64,000 nucleotides of DNA. It comes from Amycolatopsis orientalis DSM 43388. Its GTDB lineage: Bacteria > Actinomycetota > Actinomycetes > Mycobacteriales > Pseudonocardiaceae. Positions 8,416-15,901 of the stretch are shown in pieces. Within the stretch, counting starts at the first letter, position 1. Each line of letters starts with the position of its first letter. The notes beneath the pieces were generated by a model. It saw only the letters and a program-made list of their open reading frames with translations. It did no database searches and was not told the DNA's origin. A program made the translations under genes and the position numbers. The stretch spans positions 65,524 to 129,523 of the forward strand of contig NZ_ASXG01000182.1 in assembly GCF_000411975.1 (NCBI RefSeq), in the 5' to 3' direction.

Positions 8416-9614
8416 CGCTCGCGGTGGTCGGCGCGTCGCTGGCGGGCTTGCGAGCGGTCGAATCGGCGCGGCGGACCGGATACGACGGCCGGATCGTGCT
8501 GATCGGCGAGGAGGAGCAGTTGCCCTACGACCGGCCGCCGCTGTCGAAGGCCTTCCTCGCGGCGGACGGGCCGGTTGCGGTGGAACCGTTTCTCCGCGCG
8601 GACGACTTGCGGGAACTCGGCGTCGAACTCCGGCTGGGCACTCCGGCGACCGGACTCGACCCGATTGCCCGGGAGATCCGCACCGGTGACACAGTTGTCC
8701 CCTACGACGCGGCAGTCATCGCGACCGGAGCCACCGCGCGTGTCCTGACCGACACCGCGGAGATCTCCGGCATCCACTCGCTGCGCACCGCGGACGACGC
8801 TCTCGCGATTCGGTCCGCATTGGACAGTGGGGCTAGGACAGTCGTGATCGGTGCCGGTTTCATCGGCTCGGAAGTCGCTTCCGCGGCCCGTAAACGCGGC
8901 TTGCCAGTATCCATTGTGGAGACCCTGGACACCCCATTGGTGCGCGCGATCGGTCCGGAAGTCGGCGAGGTCTGCGCGGAGCTGCATCGCGCGGCGGGCA
9001 CCGATCTCCGGCTCGGCACCAGGGTCACTGGCTTTGCGACGCAAGACGGCGCGGTGACCGGCGTCCACCTGTCCACTGGTGAGACCCTCCCGGCCGACCT
9101 GGTCGTGGCGGGAATCGGCGCGGTCCCGGCCACCGGTTGGCTGCGCGACAGCGGACTCCTGCTGCATGAACGCGACGGCGGCATCATCTGCGACGGCACC
9201 CTCGCCGCCGCGCACGGCGTTTACGCGGCCGGAGACGTCGCACACGTGGCGAACGCGCTGTTCGACGGCGAGCTGATGCGCCTGGAGCACTGGACGAACG
9301 CGGCCGAGCAGGGTGCGGCCGCGGCTCGGCACGCGCTGGACCCCGCGAGCGCGCGGGTGTTCAGCGCCGTGCCGTATTTCTGGTCCGATTGGTACTCGCA
9401 CCGCATCCAGTTCGTCGGGACACCGCGCGCGGACGAGGTGGTCGTCGCGGTCCCGGCCGAGCACGGCTTCACCGCGCTGTACCGGCGCGGCGATCGGCTC
9501 GTCGGCGCGTTCACCATCGACCGGCCGCGCGACATCATGAAGTACCGCAAGCGGATCGCTGCCCGGACACCATGGTCCGAGGCGGTCGCCTTCGCGCTGG
9601 AAACGGCCGCCTAG
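8412..9614 (+). CDS. FAD-dependent ferredoxin/rubredoxin reductase
   Basis: NAD(P)H-dependent flavoprotein of 400 aa. The FAD-binding motif is VVGASLAGLRAVE (residues 5-17), then LPYDRPPLSK, the NAD-binding motif VVIGAGFIGSEVA, and the second FAD segment VYAAGDVA. These are hallmarks of the RubB/putidaredoxin-reductase family. The upstream in-frame extension overlaps ferredoxin, so the ATG at 8412 is used. It completes the chain NAD(P)H to flavin to iron-sulfur to rubredoxin to AlkB. Confidence 0.94.
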   Translation: MTLAVVGASLAGLRAVESARRTGYDGRIVLIGEEEQLPYDRPPLSKAFLAADGPVAVEPFLRADDLRELGVELRLGTPATGLDPIAREIRTGDTVVPYDAAVIATGATARVLTDTAEISGIHSLRTADDALAIRSALDSGARTVVIGAGFIGSEVASAARKRGLPVSIVETLDTPLVRAIGPEVGEVCAELHRAAGTDLRLGTRVTGFATQDGAVTGVHLSTGETLPADLVVAGIGAVPATGWLRDSGLLLHERDGGIICDGTLAAAHGVYAAGDVAHVANALFDGELMRLEHWTNAAEQGAAAARHALDPASARVFSAVPYFWSDWYSHRIQFVGTPRADEVVVAVPAEHGFTALYRRGDRLVGAFTIDRPRDIMKYRKRIAARTPWSEAVAFALETAA

Positions 9615-9615
9615 A

Positions 9616-10239
9616 ATGACTGCCATGAGCGTGCTTCCGGTGCCCACTGGCGGCCAGTACCGGCAGCCCATCATCACCGCCGCCATCGAACTCACCGCGA
9701 AATCCGGCTGGTCGGCGGTCACCATGGCCCGGCTGGCCGACCTGGTCGGGGTGAGCAGGCAGACCGTCTACAACGAGATCGGCTCGAAAACCGCCCTCGC
9801 CGAGGCGATGATCTCGCACGAGCTGCAACGGTTCCTCGCGGTCGTGAGCACCGCGTTCGACCGCCATCCGGACGACCTGGTCGAGGCGATCTACGACGCC
9901 GTCCGCTCGGTGCTCGAACTGGCCGACGACAACATCCTGCTGCGCGCCATCGCCTCCGCGACCCACGGGACCGACACCGAATTCCTGCCGCTGCTGACCA
10001 CCCGCGCCGGCACCCTGCTCGCCGAAGCGAAAGCCGTCCTGCGCGGCCGGGTCCGCGACTACGCACCCCCGCTCGACGACGGCCAGCTCACCGTGGTCAT
10101 GGACCTAGTCGTGCGCACCGTGCTCAGCCACGTCATGCAGCCGTCGGGCACCCCCGCCGAGACCGCCGACGGCCTGGCCTGGGTCGCCGCGCGCGTCCTC
10201 GGCGCCACTCCGTCGGCGTCGATGCGCACCCGCTCGTAA
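9616..10239 (+). CDS. TetR-family regulator of the alk operon
   Basis: About 207 aa. The N-terminal TetR helix-turn-helix spans roughly residues 20-65 (ITAAIELTAKSGWSAVTMARL, VGVSRQTVYNEIGSKTAL), followed by an all-alpha ligand domain. Two ATGs lie close together (9616 and 9625), with no clear Shine-Dalgarno to separate them. It directly follows the reductase gene on the same strand, the usual place for the regulator of an actinobacterial alkB operon. Repression relieved by alkanes or acyl-CoA is inferred. Confidence 0.9.
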   Translation: MTAMSVLPVPTGGQYRQPIITAAIELTAKSGWSAVTMARLADLVGVSRQTVYNEIGSKTALAEAMISHELQRFLAVVSTAFDRHPDDLVEAIYDAVRSVLELADDNILLRAIASATHGTDTEFLPLLTTRAGTLLAEAKAVLRGRVRDYAPPLDDGQLTVVMDLVVRTVLSHVMQPSGTPAETADGLAWVAARVLGATPSASMRTRS

Positions 10240-10384
10240 CCGAGCTGCGCGGCTCCCGCCGCGGGTGGCTGCGAGCCCACGTCCGCCACGGCGGCCGCGT
10301 TCGAGATCTTGAGTGTCCCGCCTGACCTGCCCGGACTTCTCGCCGAGGCCCGCCGTTCAGCTTCACCCGCGCCGGGCGACACCC

Positions 10385-10404
10385 TTGACAAAACTTCTTG
10401 TCAA
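10385..10404. promoter_or_regulatory. palindromic operator candidate upstream of the VOC gene
   Basis: Inverted repeat TTGACAA-AACTTC-TTGTCAA, 44 bp before the ATG at 10448. The left arm contains a perfect -35 hexamer, so a bound protein would block transcription. The half-site CTTGTCAAT also occurs at 6762-6770 in front of alkB, hinting that the adjacent TetR could act on both. Confidence 0.5.
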
Positions 10405-10447
10405 TGCCACCTTCGGACCTGACCCCAACCCGCGAAAGGGCAGTCCG

Positions 10448-10843
10448 ATGACCGACCTCGTCCCGTTCCTGATGTTCCAAAAGCGCGACGCCGCCGAGGC
10501 GATGGCCTTCTACACCTCGCTGTTCCCCGGCGACTCCGTGCTGTCCGAGCAGCGTTACGGCGCCGACGGGCCCGGTCCGGAGGGGACGATCGTGATGGCC
10601 GAGTTCACCGTCGCCGGGCAGCGGGTGCGGTGCAGCGACAGCTTTGTCCAGCACGGTTTCGACTTCACGCCGTCCACCTCGCTGTTCGTCACCGTCGACT
10701 CGACCGACGAACTGAAGCGGATCTACGAAGCACTCGGCGAGGGCGGCGGAACGCTGATGCCGCTCGACGACTACGGCTTCGGCCCGTTCGCCTGGGTGAA
10801 CGACCGGTGGGGCGTGTCGTGGCAGTTGAGCGCCAAGGGCTGA
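10448..10843 (+). CDS. VOC-superfamily protein, PhnB/3-demethylubiquinone methyltransferase-like
   Basis: 131-aa single VOC domain starting MTDLVPFLMFQKRDAAEAMA, with the family segments FYTSLFPG, TSLFVTVDSTDEL and FGPFAWVNDRWGVSWQ. Despite the Pfam name, this group has no proven methyltransferase activity; members act in resistance or unknown chemistry. CGCGAAAGGGCAG precedes the ATG. It stands alone behind a strong palindrome and may belong to the alk regulon. The exact function is unknown. Confidence 0.88.
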   Translation: MTDLVPFLMFQKRDAAEAMAFYTSLFPGDSVLSEQRYGADGPGPEGTIVMAEFTVAGQRVRCSDSFVQHGFDFTPSTSLFVTVDSTDELKRIYEALGEGGGTLMPLDDYGFGPFAWVNDRWGVSWQLSAKG

Positions 10844-11222
10844 ACTACGCAACAGGATACGCGTACGGTTTCTTTTTGCGATCGCTAATCACGACGGATC
10901 CGCAGCTCGAGAGCAATTCCCGACACTATTGACCCGGTGCCAGATGTCGCGAAAAGGAATGCGGTCTGGTTACCCACGGACGGGTTAAGCGGGCGTATTC
11001 GGGCACCGCTAGAGTGAGCGCCGGGAGGTTGGCGATCAGCCTGAGGGGGGCCGATACCGCATCCCGGGACCAGCCGTTTCGCCCGCAGCAGCCCGCCGGG
11101 GCGGTGCGGTTCGGGGCAAACGGCTGGTCCCTGTGCCGGAATGCGAAATCAAGGGCCACGGCAGTGCGGGAGCCACGCTTTCCGGATCCGAAACCCGGCG
11201 AGGAAGAATCAATTCGCAGTAC
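10844..11222. other. 379-bp intergenic region containing a long hairpin
   Basis: No convincing gene. Short ORFs here lack ribosome-binding sites and family features. A perfect 14-bp inverted repeat, GGGACCAGCCGTTT (11066-11079) and AAACGGCTGGTCCC (11118-11131), encloses a 38-nt GC-rich loop that can fold further. There is no T-tract, so a simple intrinsic terminator is not obvious. It lies between convergent genes and could be a terminator, a structured RNA or a protein-binding site. Confidence 0.6.
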
Positions 11223-11939
11223 CTAGGCGGCGCGGTTCCGGTACAGCCACCGCACGTCCCGGCCGAAGGACCAGCTCAGCGTCGTGACCGCGATCCCGGC
11301 CAGGATTGCCGGGGCGACTCCCGCCGCGGCGGCGGTCAGCGCGACTCCCTGCAGGGCCGCCACTGCCTTCCGGGCCCGGCTGGGGCGCAGCGGGGCGCGC
11401 AGCCACGGCCATCGCCGGGCCGCGGCCACGAACGCGTAGCGCAACAGGCCGACGGCCAGGACCCACAGGCCGACCGTCGTCGCGACCAGGACGCTCAGCA
11501 CCAGGATCAGGAAGGCGTCCGCTTCCATGTCGAACCGGGCACCCAGCGCGGAGACGGTTCCGGTGCGGCGGGCGACGTAGCCGTCGACCGCGTCCAAGGC
11601 CAAGGCGACCGCGGCCAGGGGGACGAGCAAGGTCAGCGGCGGGTGCCCGTCCAGGCGGTCGGCGACCAGGGCGGTCACGGTGCCGATCAACGCCGCTCGG
11701 GCGAGGGTCACCTGGTCGGCGGGGCCCAGCCGGTACACCCGGATCCGCCAGGCGCCCTGGGTGAGCAGCACCAGCAGGCCGAGCAGGTAGGCCACGCCCA
11801 CCGCCCACCCGGCCGGGCCGAGGCCGGTCGTCACCGCCAGCAGGGTCAGCAGCGCGAGTTGCGCCAGCAGCGCGGGGGCCTGCTGGACGACGGTTGAACC
11901 CAGCTCGGCCGGGGTTCGTGTACAGGTGGAGACAGCCAT
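11223..11939 (-). CDS. CDP-alcohol phosphatidyltransferase family membrane protein
   Basis: Integral membrane enzyme that joins a CDP-activated lipid or alcohol to a hydroxyl acceptor. The 238-aa protein has the full signature D116xxD119G120xxAR(123-124)x8G133xxxD137xxxD141, which binds the metal and CDP group. Several hydrophobic segments lie on both sides. The ATG at 11939 (MAVSTCTRTP) is favoured over an in-frame upstream extension that overlaps the divergent gene. It is divergent from the dehydrogenase/PTPS-like/methyltransferase run by 33 bp, suggesting shared control. The acceptor is unknown. Confidence 0.88.
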   Translation of the reverse strand: MAVSTCTRTPAELGSTVVQQAPALLAQLALLTLLAVTTGLGPAGWAVGVAYLLGLLVLLTQGAWRIRVYRLGPADQVTLARAALIGTVTALVADRLDGHPPLTLLVPLAAVALALDAVDGYVARRTGTVSALGARFDMEADAFLILVLSVLVATTVGLWVLAVGLLRYAFVAAARRWPWLRAPLRPSRARKAVAALQGVALTAAAAGVAPAILAGIAVTTLSWSFGRDVRWLYRNRAA

Positions 11940-11972
11940 TTCTCCTCGATCCGGCAGCAACGGAGGACAACC

Positions 11973-12947
11973 TTGACACGGGCGGCGCAGGCCTTCTGGT
12001 TCACTTCGGCCGCGGGCGGGGAGCTCCGATCGGCGGAGGTGGCTGCTCCGCGAGACGGCGAAGTGCTGGTCCGAACGAGATTCTCGGCGTTGAGCCGCGG
12101 CACGGAAAGCCTGGTGCTGCGCGGCGGGGTCCCGGCGAGCCAGCACGAGGCCATGCGCGCGCCGTATCAAGAGGGCGACTTTCCGTGGCCGGTCAAGTAC
12201 GGCTACCTGAACGTCGGCGAGGTCCTTTCCGGACCGCCGGAACTGACCGGTCGCACGGTGTTCTGCCTCTATCCACATCAGACCGAGTACGTCGTGCCCG
12301 CGTCGGCGGTCACGGTGGTGCCAGACGACGTTCCCGCAGCGAGGGCGGTGCTCGCCGGGACCGTCGAGACCGCGGTGAACGCGCTCTGGGACGCGGCACC
12401 GCTGGTCGGCGACCGGATCGCGGTGGTCGGCGCGGGGATGGTCGGCTGCGGTGTCGCACGGCTGCTGTCCCGGTTCCCCGGCGCGGACGTCCAGCTCGTC
12501 GACCCCGACCCGGACCGCGCGCAGGTCGCGGACGCGTTCGGCATCCGGTACGCCACCCCGGAAACGGCGACCGGCGGCCTCGACCTCGTGGTGCACGCCA
12601 GCGCGACCGACGCCGGGCTCACCCGCTCGCTGGAACTGCTCGGCCACGAGGGCACGGTGGTCGAGCTGAGCTGGTACGGCGACCGCCAGGTGTCGGTGCC
12701 GCTCGGCGAGAACTTCCATTCGCGACGGCTCACGGTCCGCGGCAGCCAGGTCGGCACCGTCTCGCCGGCTCGCGCCGCCCGGCGCGGCTACGGCGACCGG
12801 ATGGCACTGGCGTTGCGGCTGCTCGCGGACCCGGCGTTCGACGCCCTGATCACCAGCGAATCGACCTTCGCCGAACTGCCGGACGTCGCGGCCCGATTAG
12901 CGGACGGAACTTTGCGCGGACTGGCCCATCGGATCACCTACTCGTAA
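11973..12947 (+). CDS. MDR-superfamily zinc-binding dehydrogenase-like protein
   Basis: 324-aa medium-chain dehydrogenase/reductase starting at a TTG with GGAGG seven bases upstream. It has the MDR N-terminal fold (EVLVRTRFSALSRGTE, KYGYLNVGEV) and the nucleotide-binding motif VVGAGMVGCGVARLL near residue 150. The catalytic zinc motif GHE and the four-Cys structural zinc loop are missing, so the chemistry may differ from ordinary alcohol dehydrogenases. It is first of three same-strand genes. In other actinomycetes, as I recall, relatives occur with PTPS-like and CDP-alcohol transferase genes in an uncharacterised pathway. Confidence 0.85.
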   Translation: MTRAAQAFWFTSAAGGELRSAEVAAPRDGEVLVRTRFSALSRGTESLVLRGGVPASQHEAMRAPYQEGDFPWPVKYGYLNVGEVLSGPPELTGRTVFCLYPHQTEYVVPASAVTVVPDDVPAARAVLAGTVETAVNALWDAAPLVGDRIAVVGAGMVGCGVARLLSRFPGADVQLVDPDPDRAQVADAFGIRYATPETATGGLDLVVHASATDAGLTRSLELLGHEGTVVELSWYGDRQVSVPLGENFHSRRLTVRGSQVGTVSPARAARRGYGDRMALALRLLADPAFDALITSESTFAELPDVAARLADGTLRGLAHRITYS

Positions 12948-12959
12948 AGGAGAAACGCG

Positions 12960-13358
12960 TTGTTCAGTGTCACCGTGCGCGATCACATCATGGTCGCCCA
13001 CAGTTTCCGCGGCGAGGTTTTCGGCCCGGCGCAACGCTTGCACGGCGCGACGTTCGTGGTCGACGCGACGTTCCGGCGACCCGAATTGGACTCGGACAAC
13101 ATCGTCGTCGACATCGGGCTCGCCACCCAGCAGCTCGGCGCGGTGCTCGCGGACCTGAACTACCGCAACCTGGACGACGAACCCGATTTCGCGGGGATCA
13201 ACACGTCGACGGAATACCTCGCCAAGGTGATCGCCGACCGGCTCGCGGACCGGATCCATGCCGGCGACCTCGGCGAGAACGCGCGCGGGCTGGCCCAGCT
13301 TTCGGTCACCCTGCACGAATCCCACGCCGCGTCGGCCGGATACGAGCGCTCCTTGTGA
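12960..13358 (+). CDS. 6-pyruvoyl-tetrahydropterin synthase/QueD-like protein with altered active site
   Basis: 132-aa T-fold protein, TTG start with AAAGGAG upstream. Family landmarks are MVAHSFRG (His14), RLHGATF (His28) and the C-terminal [14 protein letters not shown]. The usual HGHNY zinc motif is reduced to HGAT, so one His ligand is replaced by Ala30. The Cys expected four residues before His28 is also Ala (Ala24). Standard PTPS or QueD catalysis is therefore doubtful, and it may bind or convert another pterin-like substrate. It is followed without a gap by a methyltransferase. Confidence 0.82.
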   Translation: MFSVTVRDHIMVAHSFRGEVFGPAQRLHGATFVVDATFRRPELDSDNIVVDIGLATQQLGAVLADLNYRNLDDEPDFAGINTSTEYLAKVIADRLADRIHAGDLGENARGLAQLSVTLHESHAASAGYERSL

Positions 13359-14092
13359 CCACAGTGGACCCCTCCGGGTACGCGCCGGAATGGCTGCGGC
13401 TGCGGGAACCGGCCGACACGGCGGCCCGGGCCGCCGATCTGGTCGCCTTGCTGCCGCCCCGTCCGGCGGTCGTCCGAGATCTCGGCTGCGGCACCGGTGC
13501 GATGGGGCGGTGGCTGAGCGGACGCCTTCCGAAACCGCAACGGTGGATTCTGCACGACCAGGACCCGCGGCTGCTGGAGATCGCGGAACGCAGTCTTCCC
13601 CCGGGGATCAACGTCGAGACGGAACAAGCTGACGTGACCCGGCTGGATTTCCGCGGCACGTCCCTCGTGACGGCTTCCGCTTTGCTGGATCTCCTTACCC
13701 AGGAGGAGATCCAGCGCGTGGTGCGGTCCTGTGTGGACGCGCGAAGCCCGGCACTGTTCACGTTGTCCGTGACCGGCTCGGTCCAGATCTCGCCGCCGAA
13801 CCGCACCGACGAAGCCCTCAACGCCGCCTTCAACGACCACCAACGCCGAGACGGAAAGCTCGGCCCAGACGCCGTCGCGTTCACCGCGGCCGAATTCGAC
13901 CGCCACGGCTGGACTGTCCACAGCAGACCGTCGCCGTGGCGGCTCGGTCCAGAACACCGCGAACTCATCGACACCTGGTACCGCGGATTCGTCGCCGCCG
14001 CGCGAGAACAGCAGCCGGACCTCACCGCGCCCGACGACCGGCAGATCACCGAAGTCACCGTGCACCACCAGGATTTACTCGCTCTCCCCTGA
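13355..14092 (+). CDS. class I SAM-dependent methyltransferase
   Basis: 245-aa Rossmann-type methyltransferase. The SAM-binding motif I is [16 protein letters not shown] (about residues 43-58), with the acidic motif II region in [14 protein letters not shown]. The GTG start overlaps the preceding stop (GTGA), so it is coupled to the PTPS-like gene. The final 18 bp overlap the 3' end of the convergent LigD-type gene. The substrate is unknown; it probably acts in the same small pathway as the two upstream genes. Confidence 0.87.
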   Translation: MTTVDPSGYAPEWLRLREPADTAARAADLVALLPPRPAVVRDLGCGTGAMGRWLSGRLPKPQRWILHDQDPRLLEIAERSLPPGINVETEQADVTRLDFRGTSLVTASALLDLLTQEEIQRVVRSCVDARSPALFTLSVTGSVQISPPNRTDEALNAAFNDHQRRDGKLGPDAVAFTAAEFDRHGWTVHSRPSPWRLGPEHRELIDTWYRGFVAAAREQQPDLTAPDDRQITEVTVHHQDLLALP

Positions 14093-15040
14093 CTCCCGTC
14101 GCGCCCGGGCCCGGCGTTTGCCCTCGTGCATCGCCGCGACCCGGGCGACCGGGATCGTGTGCCCCTCAGCCACCAGATCCGCCGGGAGTTCCTGCGGTTC
14201 CGGCAATTCCTCCGCCCACGGATCAGCGCTGCCCAGCAGCTCCACCGCGCTCTTCACGGTGAAATCCGCCGGCTTGACGTCGTCGGCGTCCGCCCAGCGC
14301 ACCGGAAACGACACCGGTGCGCCCGGCCGGATTCGCGGGCTGTACACGGCCGCCACGGTCGCCCCGCCCGCCCGGGTCGAATCGAGAAACACCTTGCCGT
14401 GCCGGTCTTCCCGGATGAACGCGGTGGTCGCCAGCTGCGGATCGATCCGTTCCGCCCGCGCCCCGACCGCGCGGGTCGCCGCCGCGACGTCCGCAAAGGA
14501 CAGTCCGGGGACCAGCGGCACGAACACGTGCACTCCCTTGGACCCGCTGGTCTTCAATGCACCGGCGAGCCCGACGTCGGCCAGCGCCTGCCGCACCAGC
14601 CGCGCCGCCGCCACCGCGACGCGGAAGTCCGCGCCCTCGGGCGGGTCGAGGTCCATGATCAGATCGGTCTGGCCGATCGGATTCACCCGGGTCAGCGCGG
14701 GATGCAATTCGACCGCTCGCTGATTGCCGAACCACAGCAGCGTCCGGCGGTCGTTGCACAGGCCGTAAGTGACGGTCCGCTGTGAACTCTCCGCCCACAG
14801 TTTCGCCCGCGGCACCCACTCCGGCGTGTACTTCGGCAGGTTCTTCTGCATGAACGCGTCCTGCCCGCGCAGCACTCGCATCACCGACAGCGGGCGGTCG
14901 CGCAGCACCGGCAGCAGCCGGTCCGAGACGGCGTCGAAGTAGTCGATGAGATCGCGCTTCGTCACCCCGGCGTCGACGAACAGCTCCTGGTCGAGGTTGG
15001 TCAGGGAAACCCCTTCGCGCACCTCATCCGCTTTGGCCAT
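14075..15040 (-). CDS. stand-alone LigD-type polymerase (primase-polymerase) domain protein
   Basis: 321-aa protein of the archaeo-eukaryotic primase superfamily, equivalent to the PolDom of LigD and able in relatives to add ribo- or deoxynucleotides at DNA ends. It shows LIMDLDPPEG (metal-binding Asp pair), the nucleotide-binding segment KTSGSKGVHVFVPL, and HGKVFLDSTRAGG. No ligase or nuclease domain is attached, and no ku gene is in the window. It lies 40 bp behind the MpaB-like gene, but its role looks unrelated to the peptide locus. Confidence 0.9.
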   Translation of the reverse strand: MAKADEVREGVSLTNLDQELFVDAGVTKRDLIDYFDAVSDRLLPVLRDRPLSVMRVLRGQDAFMQKNLPKYTPEWVPRAKLWAESSQRTVTYGLCNDRRTLLWFGNQRAVELHPALTRVNPIGQTDLIMDLDPPEGADFRVAVAAARLVRQALADVGLAGALKTSGSKGVHVFVPLVPGLSFADVAAATRAVGARAERIDPQLATTAFIREDRHGKVFLDSTRAGGATVAAVYSPRIRPGAPVSFPVRWADADDVKPADFTVKSAVELLGSADPWAEELPEPQELPADLVAEGHTIPVARVAAMHEGKRRARARRESGESE

Positions 15041-15079
15041 GCCGCAACCCTTGCCGACCAGCGCATTCCGGTCAACCGC

Positions 15080-15895
15080 TTAGACGAGCGGTTTTCCCTT
15101 CCGCAACCGGCGCCGGAAGTCCGCGAGACAAGCGTCGTAGGGGAATCGCCGCACGCGCACCGGAAGCGGTTCGACCATTCGGCCGATCGCGCGCATCAGC
15201 CGATCGAACCTGCGCTGGTGCGCGGCCGACCACGGCAGCCGCATCTGCTCGCGGAACACCTCGGGCAGGAAACCGGTCGTCACGAACCGGTGAAACCGTC
15301 CGAAGAGGAACGAGAACGGCCGCGGCAGGAATTCCAGGTTCGCGATGGCGGTGAGGTATGCGCGGAGCCGGTCGTCGATGTCCACCTTGGCCAGCCCGTC
15401 CGCCCAGTACGCGGCGAAGTCCTCCGGCCAGTCTTCCGGACGCACCTGCAGCGTCGTGCCGAGCACCGCGGCCTCGGCGTACCACGATTGCGGAGCCGGC
15501 CGGCCGAGGAACGCACGATGCACGTCCTCGATGCCATGGCACAGACAAGCGGCGACCCACAGCTGCAGCTCCCGGTCGAAGGCGCGGTACCGCACCGGAC
15601 TCGCCTCGGTCGAGACCACCTGCGCGTGCACCGCGTTCACCGCCCGCCGGTACGCCGCCCGATCCGCGTCCGTGCCCAGAACAGCGACCGCGAGATAGGT
15701 GACGGTGGTGCGCGTGCGTTTCAGTGGATGTTTGAACAGATTCCCCGAATCGACCCGGCTTTCCAGCACGCCGTACCCGACCTGGGGCCGGCCCAGCTGC
15801 ATGATCACGTTCGCGCCGCCCGCGAGCAGGCTGACGCCGAGCACGCCGTCCTGGAGCATCCGTCCAGGGGAACGCCTCCGTTGACGCCTTGTCAA
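15080..15895 (-). CDS. DUF2236/MpaB-family oxygenase, candidate RiPP tailoring enzyme
   Basis: Member of the heme-b oxygenase group that includes MpaB and latex-clearing protein. Characteristic parts are LLAGGANVIMQLGRPQVGYG near the start, KRTRTTVTYLAVAVLG (residues 59-74), AVNAVHAQVV with the candidate heme His90, and LWVAACLCHGIEDVHRAF. The first TTG lies 6 bp after the P450 stop, with GAAGG just before it. An internal ATG at 15859 (MLQDGVLG) is an alternative start. Tight coupling to the P450 suggests it acts on the same peptide or on its precursor oxidation state. This is inference; minimal atropopeptide clusters lack it. Confidence 0.82.
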   Translation of the reverse strand: MTRRQRRRSPGRMLQDGVLGVSLLAGGANVIMQLGRPQVGYGVLESRVDSGNLFKHPLKRTRTTVTYLAVAVLGTDADRAAYRRAVNAVHAQVVSTEASPVRYRAFDRELQLWVAACLCHGIEDVHRAFLGRPAPQSWYAEAAVLGTTLQVRPEDWPEDFAAYWADGLAKVDIDDRLRAYLTAIANLEFLPRPFSFLFGRFHRFVTTGFLPEVFREQMRLPWSAAHQRRFDRLMRAIGRMVEPLPVRVRRFPYDACLADFRRRLRKGKPLV

Positions 15896-15901
15896 GAGCC
15901 T

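Noticed and set aside
10926-11159. Minus-strand ORF beginning MALDFAFRHRDQ
   Set aside because: It runs through the long hairpin and shows no Shine-Dalgarno or domain, so coding is unlikely.
11014-11226. Possible small gene MSAGRLAISLRG... in the intergenic region
   Set aside because: No ribosome-binding site, it spans the long hairpin, and it has no recognisable features.
14075-15040. LigD-type polymerase gene as part of the peptide cluster
   Set aside because: Separated by 40 bp and functionally tied to DNA end joining, with no chemistry that fits peptide modification.
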